The notes beneath the pieces were generated by a model. It did not search any database and was not told where the DNA came from. It saw nothing but the letters and a program-made list of their open reading frames with translations. A stretch of DNA of 64,000 bases from NCBI GenBank assembly GCA_963765295.1, contig CAVXVO010000004.1, positions 434,001-498,000 of the forward strand. The letters run 5' to 3'. Shown in pieces: positions 25,744 through 34,751 of this stretch (its first letter is position 1; every line of letters starts with the position of its first letter). Made by a program: the position numbers and the translations under genes. The stretch is from PALSA-612 sp963765295. GTDB taxonomy: Bacteria; Actinomycetota; Thermoleophilia; Gaiellales; Gaiellaceae.

Positions 25744-26770
25744 CGCCCTCCTCGACCGCTCCGATCCGTGTCAGGTGGAGCGCGGCGCCGTCGAAGGCGG
25801 CCTGGAGCGTGGCCGCGCGCTCGACCGGCAGGGAAACGAGCAGCCCGCCCGACGTCTGCGGGTCGAACGCGAGCGCGACGAGGTCGTCCGGTACACCACG
25901 GAACGTCACGCGGTCGCCGACGAAGTCCCGGTTCCGCGCGTCGCCGCCCGTGCGCTCGCCGGCGCGTGCGACCTCGAGGGCGCCTGCGAGCGGCACGAGC
26001 CGGTCGGCGTCGAGCCGAATCCGGACGCCGCTCCGCGACGCCGTCTCGTGCGCGTGGCCGATCAGGCCGAAGCCCGTCACGTCGGTCACGGCGTTCGGCG
26101 CGAACGGGCGCAGGGCATCCGCCGCCGATCGGTTCAGCGTCCGCATCCAGCCGACCGCCGCATCGCGCTCCCCGTCGCCGACGAGCCCGCGCTTGTGCCC
26201 GTGCAGGACGAGCCCGGTGCCGAGCGGCTTGGTCAGGAACAGCACGTCGCCGGGGCGGGCGGTCGACTTCTGCCACACCGCGTCCGGGCTGACCGTGCCG
26301 ACGACGGCGAGCCCGTACTTCGGCTCGTCGTCGCGGATCGTGTGCCCGCCCGCGAGGATCGCGCCTGCCGCGCGAACGACCTCGTCGGCCGCAGCGATGA
26401 TCGCGGCGAGCATCGAGACAGGGAGCTCCTCGGGAAAGGCGGCGACCGACAGGGCGAGGAGCGGCACGCCGCCCATGGCGAACACGTCGTTGAGCGCGTT
26501 CGCCGCGGCGATGGCGCCGAAATCGGCCGGGTCGTCGACGACGGGCGGGAAGAAGTCGACCGTGAACACGAGCGCCCGCTCGTCGTCGAGGCGGTAGACG
26601 GCTGCGTCGTCGGCCGGGTCGAGGCCGACGAGCAGGTTCTCCGCATCCGCCGGGACGAGCCCGGCGAGCAGCTCCTCGAGTCGCCCCGCCGCGTACTTCG
26701 CCGCGCAGCCGCCGGCGACGGCAAGGCTGGTCAGCGACACCGCCCCGGCGCTCGTCTCCACACCGGACAC
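25724..26770 (-). CDS. selD: Selenide, water dikinase
   Basis: 348 residues. It makes selenophosphate from selenide and ATP. The N-terminal AVAGGCAAKYAAGRL keeps the catalytic Cys and Lys of SelD, but the second Cys of the E. coli GCGCK motif is Ala here. FTVDFFPPVVDDPADFGAIA, ILAGGHTIRD, TKPLGTGLV and DVTGFGLIGHAHE are typical ATP/metal motifs. The active-site residue is coded TGC (Cys), not TGA. No selA, selB, selC or ybbB is in this window, so use for selenocysteine or selenouridine cannot be told. GTG start at 26770. Confidence 0.92.
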   Translation of the reverse strand: MSGVETSAGAVSLTSLAVAGGCAAKYAAGRLEELLAGLVPADAENLLVGLDPADDAAVYRLDDERALVFTVDFFPPVVDDPADFGAIAAANALNDVFAMGGVPLLALSVAAFPEELPVSMLAAIIAAADEVVRAAGAILAGGHTIRDDEPKYGLAVVGTVSPDAVWQKSTARPGDVLFLTKPLGTGLVLHGHKRGLVGDGERDAAVGWMRTLNRSAADALRPFAPNAVTDVTGFGLIGHAHETASRSGVRIRLDADRLVPLAGALEVARAGERTGGDARNRDFVGDRVTFRGVPDDLVALAFDPQTSGGLLVSLPVERAATLQAAFDGAALHLTRIGAVEEGDGVVLA

Positions 26771-26802
26771 GTTAGCTGGGTCCGCGCGGCGCGACCGACC
26801 GG

Positions 26803-27731
26803 TCAGGAGAGGTAGCGGTGCACGGCGGTCACGAGCTCGCCCACCGAGACGGAACCCTCGAAGCGCTGCTTGATCCGTCCGTCCTCTGCCGACGAGAAAC
26901 GTCCACGGCTCGGTCGGAAGATGCCACTGCTTGAACCACTCGTTGAAGCCGAGCCCCGGGTTGTTGTCCTTGTAGACCTCGACGTGGATGAAGCGGACAT
27001 CGGTGCCGCGCGAGCTGCTTGCGAGCCGCGTCGACGACGTCGACGACGGGCCCGCACGTGCGGCTGGTGCAGAACTTCGGCGTCGCGAACACGACGACGA
27101 AGGGCGCGTGCGCCGCGAGCGAGTCGGCGACCGAGTACCGGAGCAGCGCCTTGTCGGGCGGCGTCCTCGTCGTCAGCTCGCGGAAGTTCCCGTGCGTGCT
27201 GGCGATCGTCGGCGTGTTCGATGCGATCGCCTTCGAGCCGACGGCGGGTGCCTTCGCATGCTCCGCAACCTGGATGCGGAACGCCGCCTGAACAGGCTTG
27301 GCCCCGAGCGTCTCGATCCCGAGCACGTACTTCCCTGCGCTCGGCACCTGGAAATGGGACACGTAGAGCTTCGTGATGTCGCCGGTGTCGACGTCGACGC
27401 CGGGGACGCCGACGGGCTGCAGCGCGGCGCTCGTGACCGCGAGCGGCCTCGCGTCGGTCGAGGTCGCGACCGACACCCGAACGTGCGGGCGATTCACCGG
27501 CGCGCCCTGGTTGTCGATCAGCAGGAACGAGAAGCGGATGGGGCCGGGCGCGTAGTCCTCGGTTCCCGGGACGACGCTGACGTTGGCTCCCGGCCGGGCG
27601 AGAATCGACGTGACCGAGCCGGCCTGCGGAGTCGTCGCCGGGGACTGCACGGTGTGCGCCGAGCTGCCACAGCCTGCGGCGAGCACGGCTCCGGACGCGA
27701 CGAGCGCCGCTGCGACCCCTCGAGCGCGCAC
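26803..27731 (-). CDS. Thioredoxin-like lipoprotein (two frame breaks near the 3' end)
   Basis: The N-terminus is a lipoprotein signal peptide (VAAALVASGAVLAAGCGSS; lipobox LAAGC). An Ig-like beta domain follows (IRFSFLLIDNQGAPVNRPHV), then a thioredoxin-like half: HAPFVVVFATPKFCTSRTCGPVVDVVD carries CxxxxC in place of CxxC. Shifts near 27010 and 26890 break the rest; the repaired reading contains DVRFIHVEVYKDNNPGLGFN, EWFKQWHLPTEPWTFLV and GRDGRIKQRFEGSVSVGELV. Cell-surface redox or metal-delivery role is possible. GTG start 27731 follows TAGACT by 6 bases (leaderless). Confidence 0.78.
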
Positions 27732-27737
27732 CCGTCG

Positions 27738-27743
27738 AGTCTA
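27738..27743 (-). promoter_or_regulatory. -10 hexamer of a leaderless promoter (thioredoxin-like lipoprotein)
   Basis: TAGACT on the minus strand, exactly 6 bases before the GTG at 27731. Confidence 0.6.
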
Positions 27744-27780
27744 GCCGGGCGGACCAGAAGCCCCTCAGAGCAGCTGAGAG

Positions 27781-27816
27781 GCGAGAGCGGCGTCAACAAG
27801 GGCAGACCGCTCTCGC
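27781..27816 (-). terminator. Terminator hairpin of the XRE-TPR/peptide operon
   Basis: GCGAGAGCGG (27781-27790) and CCGCTCTCGC (27807-27816) are perfect 10-bp arms with a 16-base loop, 14 bases after the peptide stop codon in the minus direction. A weaker CTCAG...CTGAG pair follows. There is no T-tract. Confidence 0.65.
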
Positions 27817-27830
27817 CCCGGTGCCGTCGT

Positions 27831-27929
27831 CTAGTTGCCGTCGAACAGGCCGAGCGGCCGCACGATCGCGAACTGCCCGGCGACGAGCACGACGGTGGTG
27901 AGGATGAAGAAGATCCTCGCCTTGCTCAT
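27831..27929 (-). CDS. 32-residue hydrophobic peptide behind the XRE-TPR regulator
   Basis: ATG 27929 has a strong RBS (GGAGGAG, 5-7 bases upstream) and lies 37 bases after the regulator stop. The peptide is MSKAR, a hydrophobic core IFFILTTVVLVAGQFAIV, then the polar C-terminus RPLGLFDGN. It could be a single-span membrane peptide, or a propeptide whose C-terminus is released as a signal, as in PlcR-PapR, Rgg-Shp and Rap-Phr pairs where a short exported peptide gene follows the TPR regulator. The hairpin at 27781-27816 closes the transcript. The peptide's reality is well supported by its RBS; its signalling role is inference from layout only. Confidence 0.7.
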   Translation of the reverse strand: MSKARIFFILTTVVLVAGQFAIVRPLGLFDGN

Positions 27930-27966
27930 CGAGACTCCTCCTTGTCGGCCCCGGGGCGGGGCGTTG

Positions 27967-29367
27967 CTAGAAGCGAACGTCCTGCAGCGCTTCTGCCGCC
28001 TGCCGGTACAGCCGTGCTGCATCGCGGTCGTCGTCTCGCTTGGAGGCGAGATCGCCGAGCGCGATCCAGGCGGATGCCCGGTGGCCGGCAGAAGCCAACT
28101 GCTCGAAGCTCCTATCGGCGGCGTGGAGGATGTCTTGAGCCTCTTCTAGGCGATCCTGCTCCATCAAGGAGCGGCCTAGCGCCAGCTGGGCGGTGCCGAT
28201 CTCTTGGATGTAGTCGACCCGGTCGCCCAGCAGGTCGAGTGATGTGCGTGCCTCGGACTCGGCGTCCTCGAATCGACCCATTCCAAGGTGGATCTCGGCG
28301 AGTGAGCACACGACATGGGCGGCCTCTACGTCGCTTCCCTGGTCGAGAAGCACGCGGAGCGCGTCCTTGAGGTACTCGACGGCCTCCTCGGACTTGCCGA
28401 GCAGGTACGCGAAGGCGCCGAGGTTGTTCAGGAGCCGGCCGACCATGGCGCGGTCGGCGATCTCCTCGTAACGGGAGCGAGCGCGTTCCGCGTACGAGCG
28501 GGCGAGGCCCGGATGCCCCTCACGGTCGGCGACGAGCGAGGCCTGGAAGTAGGCATTCGCCGCCGTGGCGGGATCGTTCAGCGCCTCGGCGAGCTCGAGC
28601 GCCCGCTCCACGTTCTCGCGGGCGGCAAGGTAGTCACGCTGATGCCGGTAGCAGCGGGAGCGCCAGAGCAGGATCTCGGCGCGCAGGCGATCGCAGGGAT
28701 GCCCCGAGCGCTCCGCGAGCTCGAGCGCCTCGTCGAGCAGTCCCGCGGCCGTCGCGATGCTGGAGAGCTTGTAGCGGCAGACGCCGAGCCGGAAGAGGAT
28801 GTCCGCCCGCTCGACGTCGTTCGAGCCCGGCCCCTCGGCGAGGGTGCGGGCGTCGAGCAGAAGCTGGATCGCGGTCTGGAGCTCACCGAGCTCCATCCGC
28901 GCCCACGCGAGCGCGGCGAACGCCCGGACGGTGAGGCCGGCGGCGCCGAGCTCTCGCGCGGCTTCGAGCGACGCCTCGAGCTCGAGCACGGCCTCGTCGT
29001 AGCGCCGCTGCTCGACGAGCGCCTCACCGCGCGCCAGTGCCGCCTCCCAGCGGTAGCGCTCGACGGACGAGACTCCGGTCGCGAGGAACTCCGTGTCGGC
29101 TCCGAGCCGCTCCCCGAGCCAGACGAGCGTGTCGGGCGTCGGGCGCGTCTTGCCGCGCTCGATCTGGCTGACGTACTCCTTGGAAAAACGGCCGGCCGCG
29201 AGCTGCGTCTGCGACAGACCGGCGGCGATCCGGAGGCGGCGGACCCGCTCGCCGAGCTCGGCGGCACTCGACGTGGACTCCGAAGACGCCGCGCCGGCTC
29301 GTGTCAGCGCCGTGATGTCGTCTGCCGCCTCGAGCCCTCTGCTGTCCTCGAGCCTTGCTCGATCCAT
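27967..29367 (-). CDS. XRE-family HTH regulator with TPR repeats (RRNPP-like architecture)
   Basis: 466 residues from ATG 29367 (GGGAG about 9 bases upstream); an in-frame TTG at 29406 would add 13. An XRE helix-turn-helix lies at about residues 40-100 (LGERVRRLRIAAGLSQTQLA, SKEYVSQIERGKTRPTPDTL). The remaining ~360 residues are roughly eight TPR-like helix pairs (RRYDEAVLELEASLEAAREL, GKSEEAVEYLKDALRVLLDQ, ASAWIALGDLASKRDDDRDA). This HTH-plus-TPR order is that of PlcR/NprR/Rgg-type peptide receptors. It is followed by a 32-residue peptide gene and is divergent from a structured RNA. Many actinobacterial XRE-TPR proteins have no known ligand, so peptide binding is a hypothesis. Confidence 0.85.
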   Translation of the reverse strand: MDRARLEDSRGLEAADDITALTRAGAASSESTSSAAELGERVRRLRIAAGLSQTQLAAGRFSKEYVSQIERGKTRPTPDTLVWLGERLGADTEFLATGVSSVERYRWEAALARGEALVEQRRYDEAVLELEASLEAARELGAAGLTVRAFAALAWARMELGELQTAIQLLLDARTLAEGPGSNDVERADILFRLGVCRYKLSSIATAAGLLDEALELAERSGHPCDRLRAEILLWRSRCYRHQRDYLAARENVERALELAEALNDPATAANAYFQASLVADREGHPGLARSYAERARSRYEEIADRAMVGRLLNNLGAFAYLLGKSEEAVEYLKDALRVLLDQGSDVEAAHVVCSLAEIHLGMGRFEDAESEARTSLDLLGDRVDYIQEIGTAQLALGRSLMEQDRLEEAQDILHAADRSFEQLASAGHRASAWIALGDLASKRDDDRDAARLYRQAAEALQDVRF

Positions 29368-29400
29368 CCGCGTCTCCCACCCTCCGAACGCTTCGCCTTG

Positions 29401-29445
29401 AGTCAAGCGACTGTAGCGCAATCTACTTCACATGGCTACTTGACT
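29401..29445. promoter_or_regulatory. Inverted-repeat operator candidate between the XRE-TPR gene and the RNA gene
   Basis: AGTCAAG (29401-29407) and CTTGACT (29439-29445) are perfect 7-bp arms. The left arm lies just after the regulator's -10 (TACAGT on the minus strand, 29415-29410). The right arm contains the -35 of the divergent RNA promoter. An inner GTAG-CGCAAT-CTAC repeat (29413-29426) lies between. One dimeric or tetrameric regulator bound here could control both directions. Confidence 0.5.
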
Positions 29446-29468
29446 TTTTCGGACAGGCGGGTTACAGT
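29440..29468 (+). promoter_or_regulatory. Promoter of the structured RNA
   Basis: TTGACT (-35, 29440-29445), a 17-base spacer and TACAGT (-10, 29463-29468). It is the clearest housekeeping-type promoter I see in the window; most other genes show only a -10-like hexamer. Expected start is about 29475. Confidence 0.75.
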
Positions 29469-29469
29469 C

Positions 29470-29640
29470 CTGCCACCTTGCAGGGCTGAGGCCCGAAGCG
29501 GGGGGCGCGTCACGACAGATCGCGCGAGGTTCTGGGACTCGACCGGGCCGCAGGGTCGAGTCTCCGGAACATCGCCGCGGCAGTGACGAGCAGGCAACTC
29601 CAGTGAGACCCCCGGGTGGCCGCAGCCGGGGGTCTCACCT
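29470..29640 (+). ncRNA. Structured RNA candidate, ~165 nt, rod-shaped with terminator
   Basis: Between a good promoter and a 13-bp terminator there is no plausible ORF. The sequence folds on itself. A long apical stem of about 20 pairs runs GCGA-g-GTTC-t-GGG-ACTCGACC (29524-29544) against GGTCGAGT-ct-CC-g-GAAC-a-TCGC (29554-29575), loop GGGCCGCA. CGTCAC (29508-29513) pairs with GTGACG (29583-29588) around an internal loop. GGGC-TGAG-GCCC (29483-29494) forms a 5' hairpin. A long rod with internal loops is the general shape of 6S RNA, but I find no sequence motif that proves it. I saw no tmRNA, SRP, RNase P or riboswitch signature. Confidence 0.6.
29603..29638 (+). terminator. 13-bp perfect terminator of the structured RNA
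   Basis: GTGAGACCCCCGG (29603-29615) and CCGGGGGTCTCAC (29626-29638) pair perfectly around a 10-base loop, followed by CTCTTTC. The next bases begin a family B element on the opposite strand. Confidence 0.8.
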
Positions 29641-29644
29641 CTTT

Positions 29645-29741
29645 CATGGGGAAACGGCCGGTTCCCATGTGCCCCCTTTCCTTTCGCAGCGCGTGGAGAG
29701 CCGCTCGAGCGACGCCCGGGCCAAGCCCGGTCTTCGCGGCG
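29645..29741 (-). repeat. Family B two-hairpin element (copy 1)
   Basis: Read on the minus strand it begins CGCCGCGAAG (29741-29732), has a CCGGGCTTGGCCCGG hairpin and GCTCGAGCGGC, then AAAGGGGGC and a CATGGG...CCCCATG hairpin (29669-29645, with a one-base bulge). It matches the copies at 52789 and 57357 over its full length. Its second hairpin abuts the terminator of the structured RNA on the other strand. Confidence 0.65.
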
Positions 29742-29795
29742 TAATCCGTAGATCTGGCGGATGAACCCCGGCTGACGCGGGGCGATGATGTCCTC

Positions 29796-30319
29796 GTGAT
29801 CCGGCTTCTCGGTGTCGGCGCGGCCATCGTCGGCTTGCTGGCGGGGTCCACCTCGCCGGCGTGGAGGCCACTGCCGCGGGCTCCGATCGTCGGGCGGATC
29901 GCTGCGGGGACCGTTTGGACCGGCAAGGAGGTGATCGCGGGCTCTTCCCAATCGCCTGGACGGGACACGAGGCGCTCTTCGTCGACCTGCCGCGGAACCG
30001 AGTGGTCGGCTACGTGCCGGCGACCGGCCGCTGGCGGACGAGAGGCACGGCCCCCTGCTCGATCCCGTACGGGAGCTACGCCCAGACGGCCTGGCTCGGC
30101 GACCGCTACGTGACGGCGTGCGGCAGGACCTTCCTGCAGATCTACGACCCGGCGAAGGACCGGTGGACGGTGATCCGGGCCGGCCGCTCGCCGCTCAACT
30201 CGCGCTCTTCCAGTGCGATCGCCTGGACCGGCCACGAGTTGATCGCGTGGAGCGGGACGGTGGCGAAGTCCGGCAACCCGACCCCCGCCGACGGCGCATC
30301 GATCCTGCTCCCGCGCTAG
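29796..30319 (+). CDS. Short secreted Kelch-like protein (frameshifted)
   Basis: GTG 29796 opens a signal-like segment (IRLLGVGAAIVGLLAG), then a blade fragment (GTVWTGKEVIA). One shift at about 29941-29946 leads to the frame FPIAWTGHEALFVDLPRNRV, GYVPATGRWRTRG, LQIYDPAKDRWTVIRAGRSP and AIAWTGHELIAWSGT, ending at 30319. The repeated TG-x-E-x-x-x-W/F and P-x-x-x-RW motifs are Kelch-like. About 175 residues gives only three blades, fewer than a full propeller. The last 4 bases overlap the convergent TetR gene. Function unknown. Confidence 0.65.
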
Positions 30320-30927
30320 CGGAAGCCGACGAGCCAGCCGCGGCGGGCGCCCAGGATCGCCGCGAAGTCGTCAGGCGCCAGCAGGCCGCCGAGACTGTCC
30401 TGTACCGACCGCAGGAGCCCGATGCCGAGGCCGATCCATGCCTCCGCCGACGGGTCGCGGTCGGCGGGCATGCCGCCTTCGGCCTGGGCGCGCCGGTACA
30501 GATCGGCGATGAAGTCGTGCACCTCGCGCATGTGCTTCCGGACGTAGCGGCGAAGCTCCGGGTCCTCCCCGGCCTGGCTGAGCGCCTGGATCCAGAACTG
30601 GTTCGGGTGAACGCTCTTCGCCCGCAGGATCGCGATCGCCTTCGGCACGGCGAAGAGCCACTCGCCCGGGTCGGGCTCGGCGGCGACGACCTGCTCGACC
30701 GTCTCGCGCAAGCGCAGCCACATCTCGTCGAGACACGCGCAATAGAGGTCGCGCTTGCAGCCGAAGTGCCGGTAGAGGATCGGCTCGCTGACTCCGGCCG
30801 CCCGCGCGATGTCGGCCGTCGTCGCACCGTCGTAGCTGCCCTCGCCGAAGACGTGCAGCGCCGCGTCGATCACGGCGGCGCGCCGCTCGGCGGCCGGAAG
30901 CCGGGAACGGGCAGGTGTCGCGCTCAT
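30316..30927 (-). CDS. TetR-family transcriptional regulator
   Basis: 203 residues. The N-terminal HTH reads RRAAVIDAALHVFGEGSYDG, ATTADIARAAGVSEPILYRH and FGCKRDLYCACLDEM, the TetR signature. The C-terminal ligand domain is variable. Its ATG (30927) overlaps the MFS stop (ATGA), so it is cotranscribed with the pump it probably represses through the twin sites at 32390-32418. Confidence 0.92.
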   Translation of the reverse strand: MSATPARSRLPAAERRAAVIDAALHVFGEGSYDGATTADIARAAGVSEPILYRHFGCKRDLYCACLDEMWLRLRETVEQVVAAEPDPGEWLFAVPKAIAILRAKSVHPNQFWIQALSQAGEDPELRRYVRKHMREVHDFIADLYRRAQAEGGMPADRDPSAEAWIGLGIGLLRSVQDSLGGLLAPDDFAAILGARRGWLVGFR

Positions 30928-32369
30928 GCGGCCGCCGGGACAGGCTCTGCATGCCGCACCTTGCGTATGAGAGCGACGGCCACCATCGCGCCCGCGAGCG
31001 CGATCACGGCGGCCACGTAGAGGCTCAGGTGATAGCCGCGAACGAATTCGTCGACGTAGATCGGATTGTTGGGGTTCGGGGCAACGTGAACCTCGCTCGC
31101 CACGAGCGCACCCATGATCGCGATGCCGAGCGAGCCGCCGACCTGCCGCATCGAGTTGAGCACGGCCGAGCCGACACCCGCCTTGTCGACCGGGACGGAG
31201 CTCATCGCGGCCGCGGTCGTCGGGGTCATCGTCAGCGCCATCCCGAAGCCGCCGGTGAGCAGGGCCGGCACGATGTTCCAGAAATCCGAGTTCTGATCGA
31301 GCTGGGCGAAGAGAAGCAACGAGAGGGAGAGCAGGCTCATCCCGGCGCCCACGAGCCAACGCGATCCGATCCGGTCCGACAGCCGGCCTGCCTGCGGCGC
31401 CACGAGGATGATCAGCACCGTCATCGGCAAGAAGATGGCGCCCGTCTGGGTCGGCGTGTAACCGAGGATGTTCTGCAGGAAGAGCGAGTTGAAGAAGAAG
31501 ATCCCGAACATCGCCAGGGCGACGAGGAGCATGGCGACGTTTGCACCCGTGTAGGTGGGGCTGCGGAAGAGCGACAGATCGAGCATCGGCAGCCGCTGCC
31601 GCTGCTCGAGCAGAACGAAGACACCGAGGGCAACGGCCGCGATCGCGAACAGCGCCAGGATCCGGGTCGACGTCCAGCCGTAGCTGTTCGCCTCGATCAG
31701 CGCGTAGGTGAGCGCGAACAAGCCGATCCCGGAGCTGAGTAGGCCCGGCACGTCGAGCCGCTGCTCGTGCGAGGTATCGCGGCTTTCGTCGATCGCCCAC
31801 CGCGCCACGACGATCGCGATGATGCCGATCGGAACGTTGATGAAGAAGATCCAGCTCCAGTGGACGTACTGCGTCAGCAACCCGCCCACGAGCGGCCCGA
31901 TGGCAAGGGCCATCCCCGAGACGCCCGCCCAGATGCCGATCGCCAGCCCTCGCTGACGCGGCGGGAAGGTCGCAGTGATGATGCTCAGCGTCGCCGGGTT
32001 CATGATCGCCGCGCCGACGCCCTGGACGACGCGTGCTCCGATCAGGAAGCCGGCGTTCGGTGCCAGGCCGCAGGCGAGGGAGGCACCCGTGAAGATCACG
32101 AGCCCCACGATGAACATGAGGCGCCGCCCGTACCGGTCGGCGAGCTTGCCGCCCGTGAGCATGAACGTCGCAAAGGTCAGCGCGTATCCGACCACCACCC
32201 ACTCGAGTTCGCTCTGGCTCACGTGGAGCGACGACTGGATCGAGCGCAGCGCCACGTTCACGACCGTGTTGTCGAGCATGATCATGAACAGGCCGAAGGA
32301 GACGGCGTACAGCGTCCACCACTTGCGGTTCTCCTTGGCGAAGGCGATCTCGAGCATCCTGGCTTTCAC
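30924..32369 (-). CDS. DHA2-type 14-helix MFS efflux transporter (EmrB/QacA family)
   Basis: 481 residues with about 14 membrane helices. Motif A is GGKLADRYGRRLMF, motif C-like IGPLVGGLLTQYVHWSWIFF, and the N-terminus FMIMLDNTVVNVAL carries the membrane Asp typical of DHA2 drug/H+ antiporters. Unlike most neighbours it has a Shine-Dalgarno (AAGGAGG). Its promoter region holds two TetR-type sites. It likely exports a toxic compound sensed by the adjacent TetR. Confidence 0.93.
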   Translation of the reverse strand: MKARMLEIAFAKENRKWWTLYAVSFGLFMIMLDNTVVNVALRSIQSSLHVSQSELEWVVVGYALTFATFMLTGGKLADRYGRRLMFIVGLVIFTGASLACGLAPNAGFLIGARVVQGVGAAIMNPATLSIITATFPPRQRGLAIGIWAGVSGMALAIGPLVGGLLTQYVHWSWIFFINVPIGIIAIVVARWAIDESRDTSHEQRLDVPGLLSSGIGLFALTYALIEANSYGWTSTRILALFAIAAVALGVFVLLEQRQRLPMLDLSLFRSPTYTGANVAMLLVALAMFGIFFFNSLFLQNILGYTPTQTGAIFLPMTVLIILVAPQAGRLSDRIGSRWLVGAGMSLLSLSLLLFAQLDQNSDFWNIVPALLTGGFGMALTMTPTTAAAMSSVPVDKAGVGSAVLNSMRQVGGSLGIAIMGALVASEVHVAPNPNNPIYVDEFVRGYHLSLYVAAVIALAGAMVAVALIRKVRHAEPVPAAA

Positions 32370-32389
32370 GGGGCGGGCCTCCTTGCTTG

Positions 32390-32418
32390 TTAGTCCGCAC
32401 TAAGTTAGCAGACACTAG
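32390..32418. promoter_or_regulatory. Tandem TetR-type operators
   Basis: TTAGTCCGCACTAA (32390-32403; TTAGT/ACTAA arms perfect) and TTAGCAGACACTAG (32405-32418) are 14-bp sites one base apart, AT-rich at the ends. They lie between the MFS gene (RBS just beyond) and the acyl-CoA synthetase (TACGCT at 32436). Two adjacent dimers could repress the pump and perhaps the synthetase. Confidence 0.75.
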
Positions 32419-32435
32419 CTTTGCTCCGCAAGGAC

Positions 32436-32441
32436 TACGCT
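32436..32441 (+). promoter_or_regulatory. -10 hexamer of a leaderless promoter (acyl-CoA synthetase)
   Basis: TACGCT ends 7 bases before GTG 32449; the TetR-type sites are 17-45 bases upstream of it. Confidence 0.55.
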
Positions 32442-32448
32442 TCGCCGT

Positions 32449-34324
<1,876 letters not shown>

Positions 34325-34332
<8 letters not shown>

Positions 34333-34705
34333 GCCGGCCGACGTCGCCCGCGCGCTCTGGGACCGCTTCCAGGCGCGCGACTGGGACGCCGCGGCCGAGC
34401 TGCTCGCCGAGGACGTCGTCGTCGACTGGCCGCAGACGCGGGAGCGCATCCGGGGACGCGAGAACGTGATCGCCGTCAACCGGAACTATCCCGAGGGCTG
34501 GACGATCCGCGTCTTGCGCCTCCTCCAGGCGGGCGACGTCGCGGTGTCGGAGGTCGCCGTCGACCACGTCGACCAGGGCACCTTCCACGTGGCGTCGTTC
34601 TTCGACGTACGGGCAGGGCAGATCGTCCGCGCGACCGAGTACTGGGTCGATCCGCCCACGACGGACCCGCCCGCCTGGCGCGCCCGATGGGTCGAGCGCT
34701 ATTGA
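34325..34705 (+). CDS. SnoaL/NTF2-like protein
   Basis: 126 residues: EPADVARALWDRFQARDWDA, AELLAEDVVVDWPQTRERIR and GRENVIAVNRNYPEGWTI match the cone-shaped SnoaL-like fold used for small enzymes and ligand binding. No catalytic residue can be assigned. Its ATG (34325) lies inside the end of the synthetase gene, so translation is coupled. Confidence 0.82.
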
Positions 34706-34739
34706 GGCTGCCGGCCGGCTTCTCGTAGTTTTCGCCTGA

Positions 34740-34745
34740 TAGGCT
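34740..34745 (+). promoter_or_regulatory. -10 hexamer of a leaderless promoter (nadE)
   Basis: TAGGCT followed by AAAACC and the ATG at 34752: 6-base spacing, no RBS. Confidence 0.65.
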
Positions 34746-34751
34746 AAAACC

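Noticed and set aside
29528..29572. tRNA, suggested by GGGTCGAGTCTCC resembling a T-arm
   Set aside because: The arms form one long hairpin with no D-arm, anticodon loop or acceptor stem; it is part of the larger structured RNA.
29470..29600. TPP riboswitch, suggested by GGCTGAGGCCC
   Set aside because: The second conserved half (CTGATCTGG...TACCAGCG) is missing and no thiamine gene follows.
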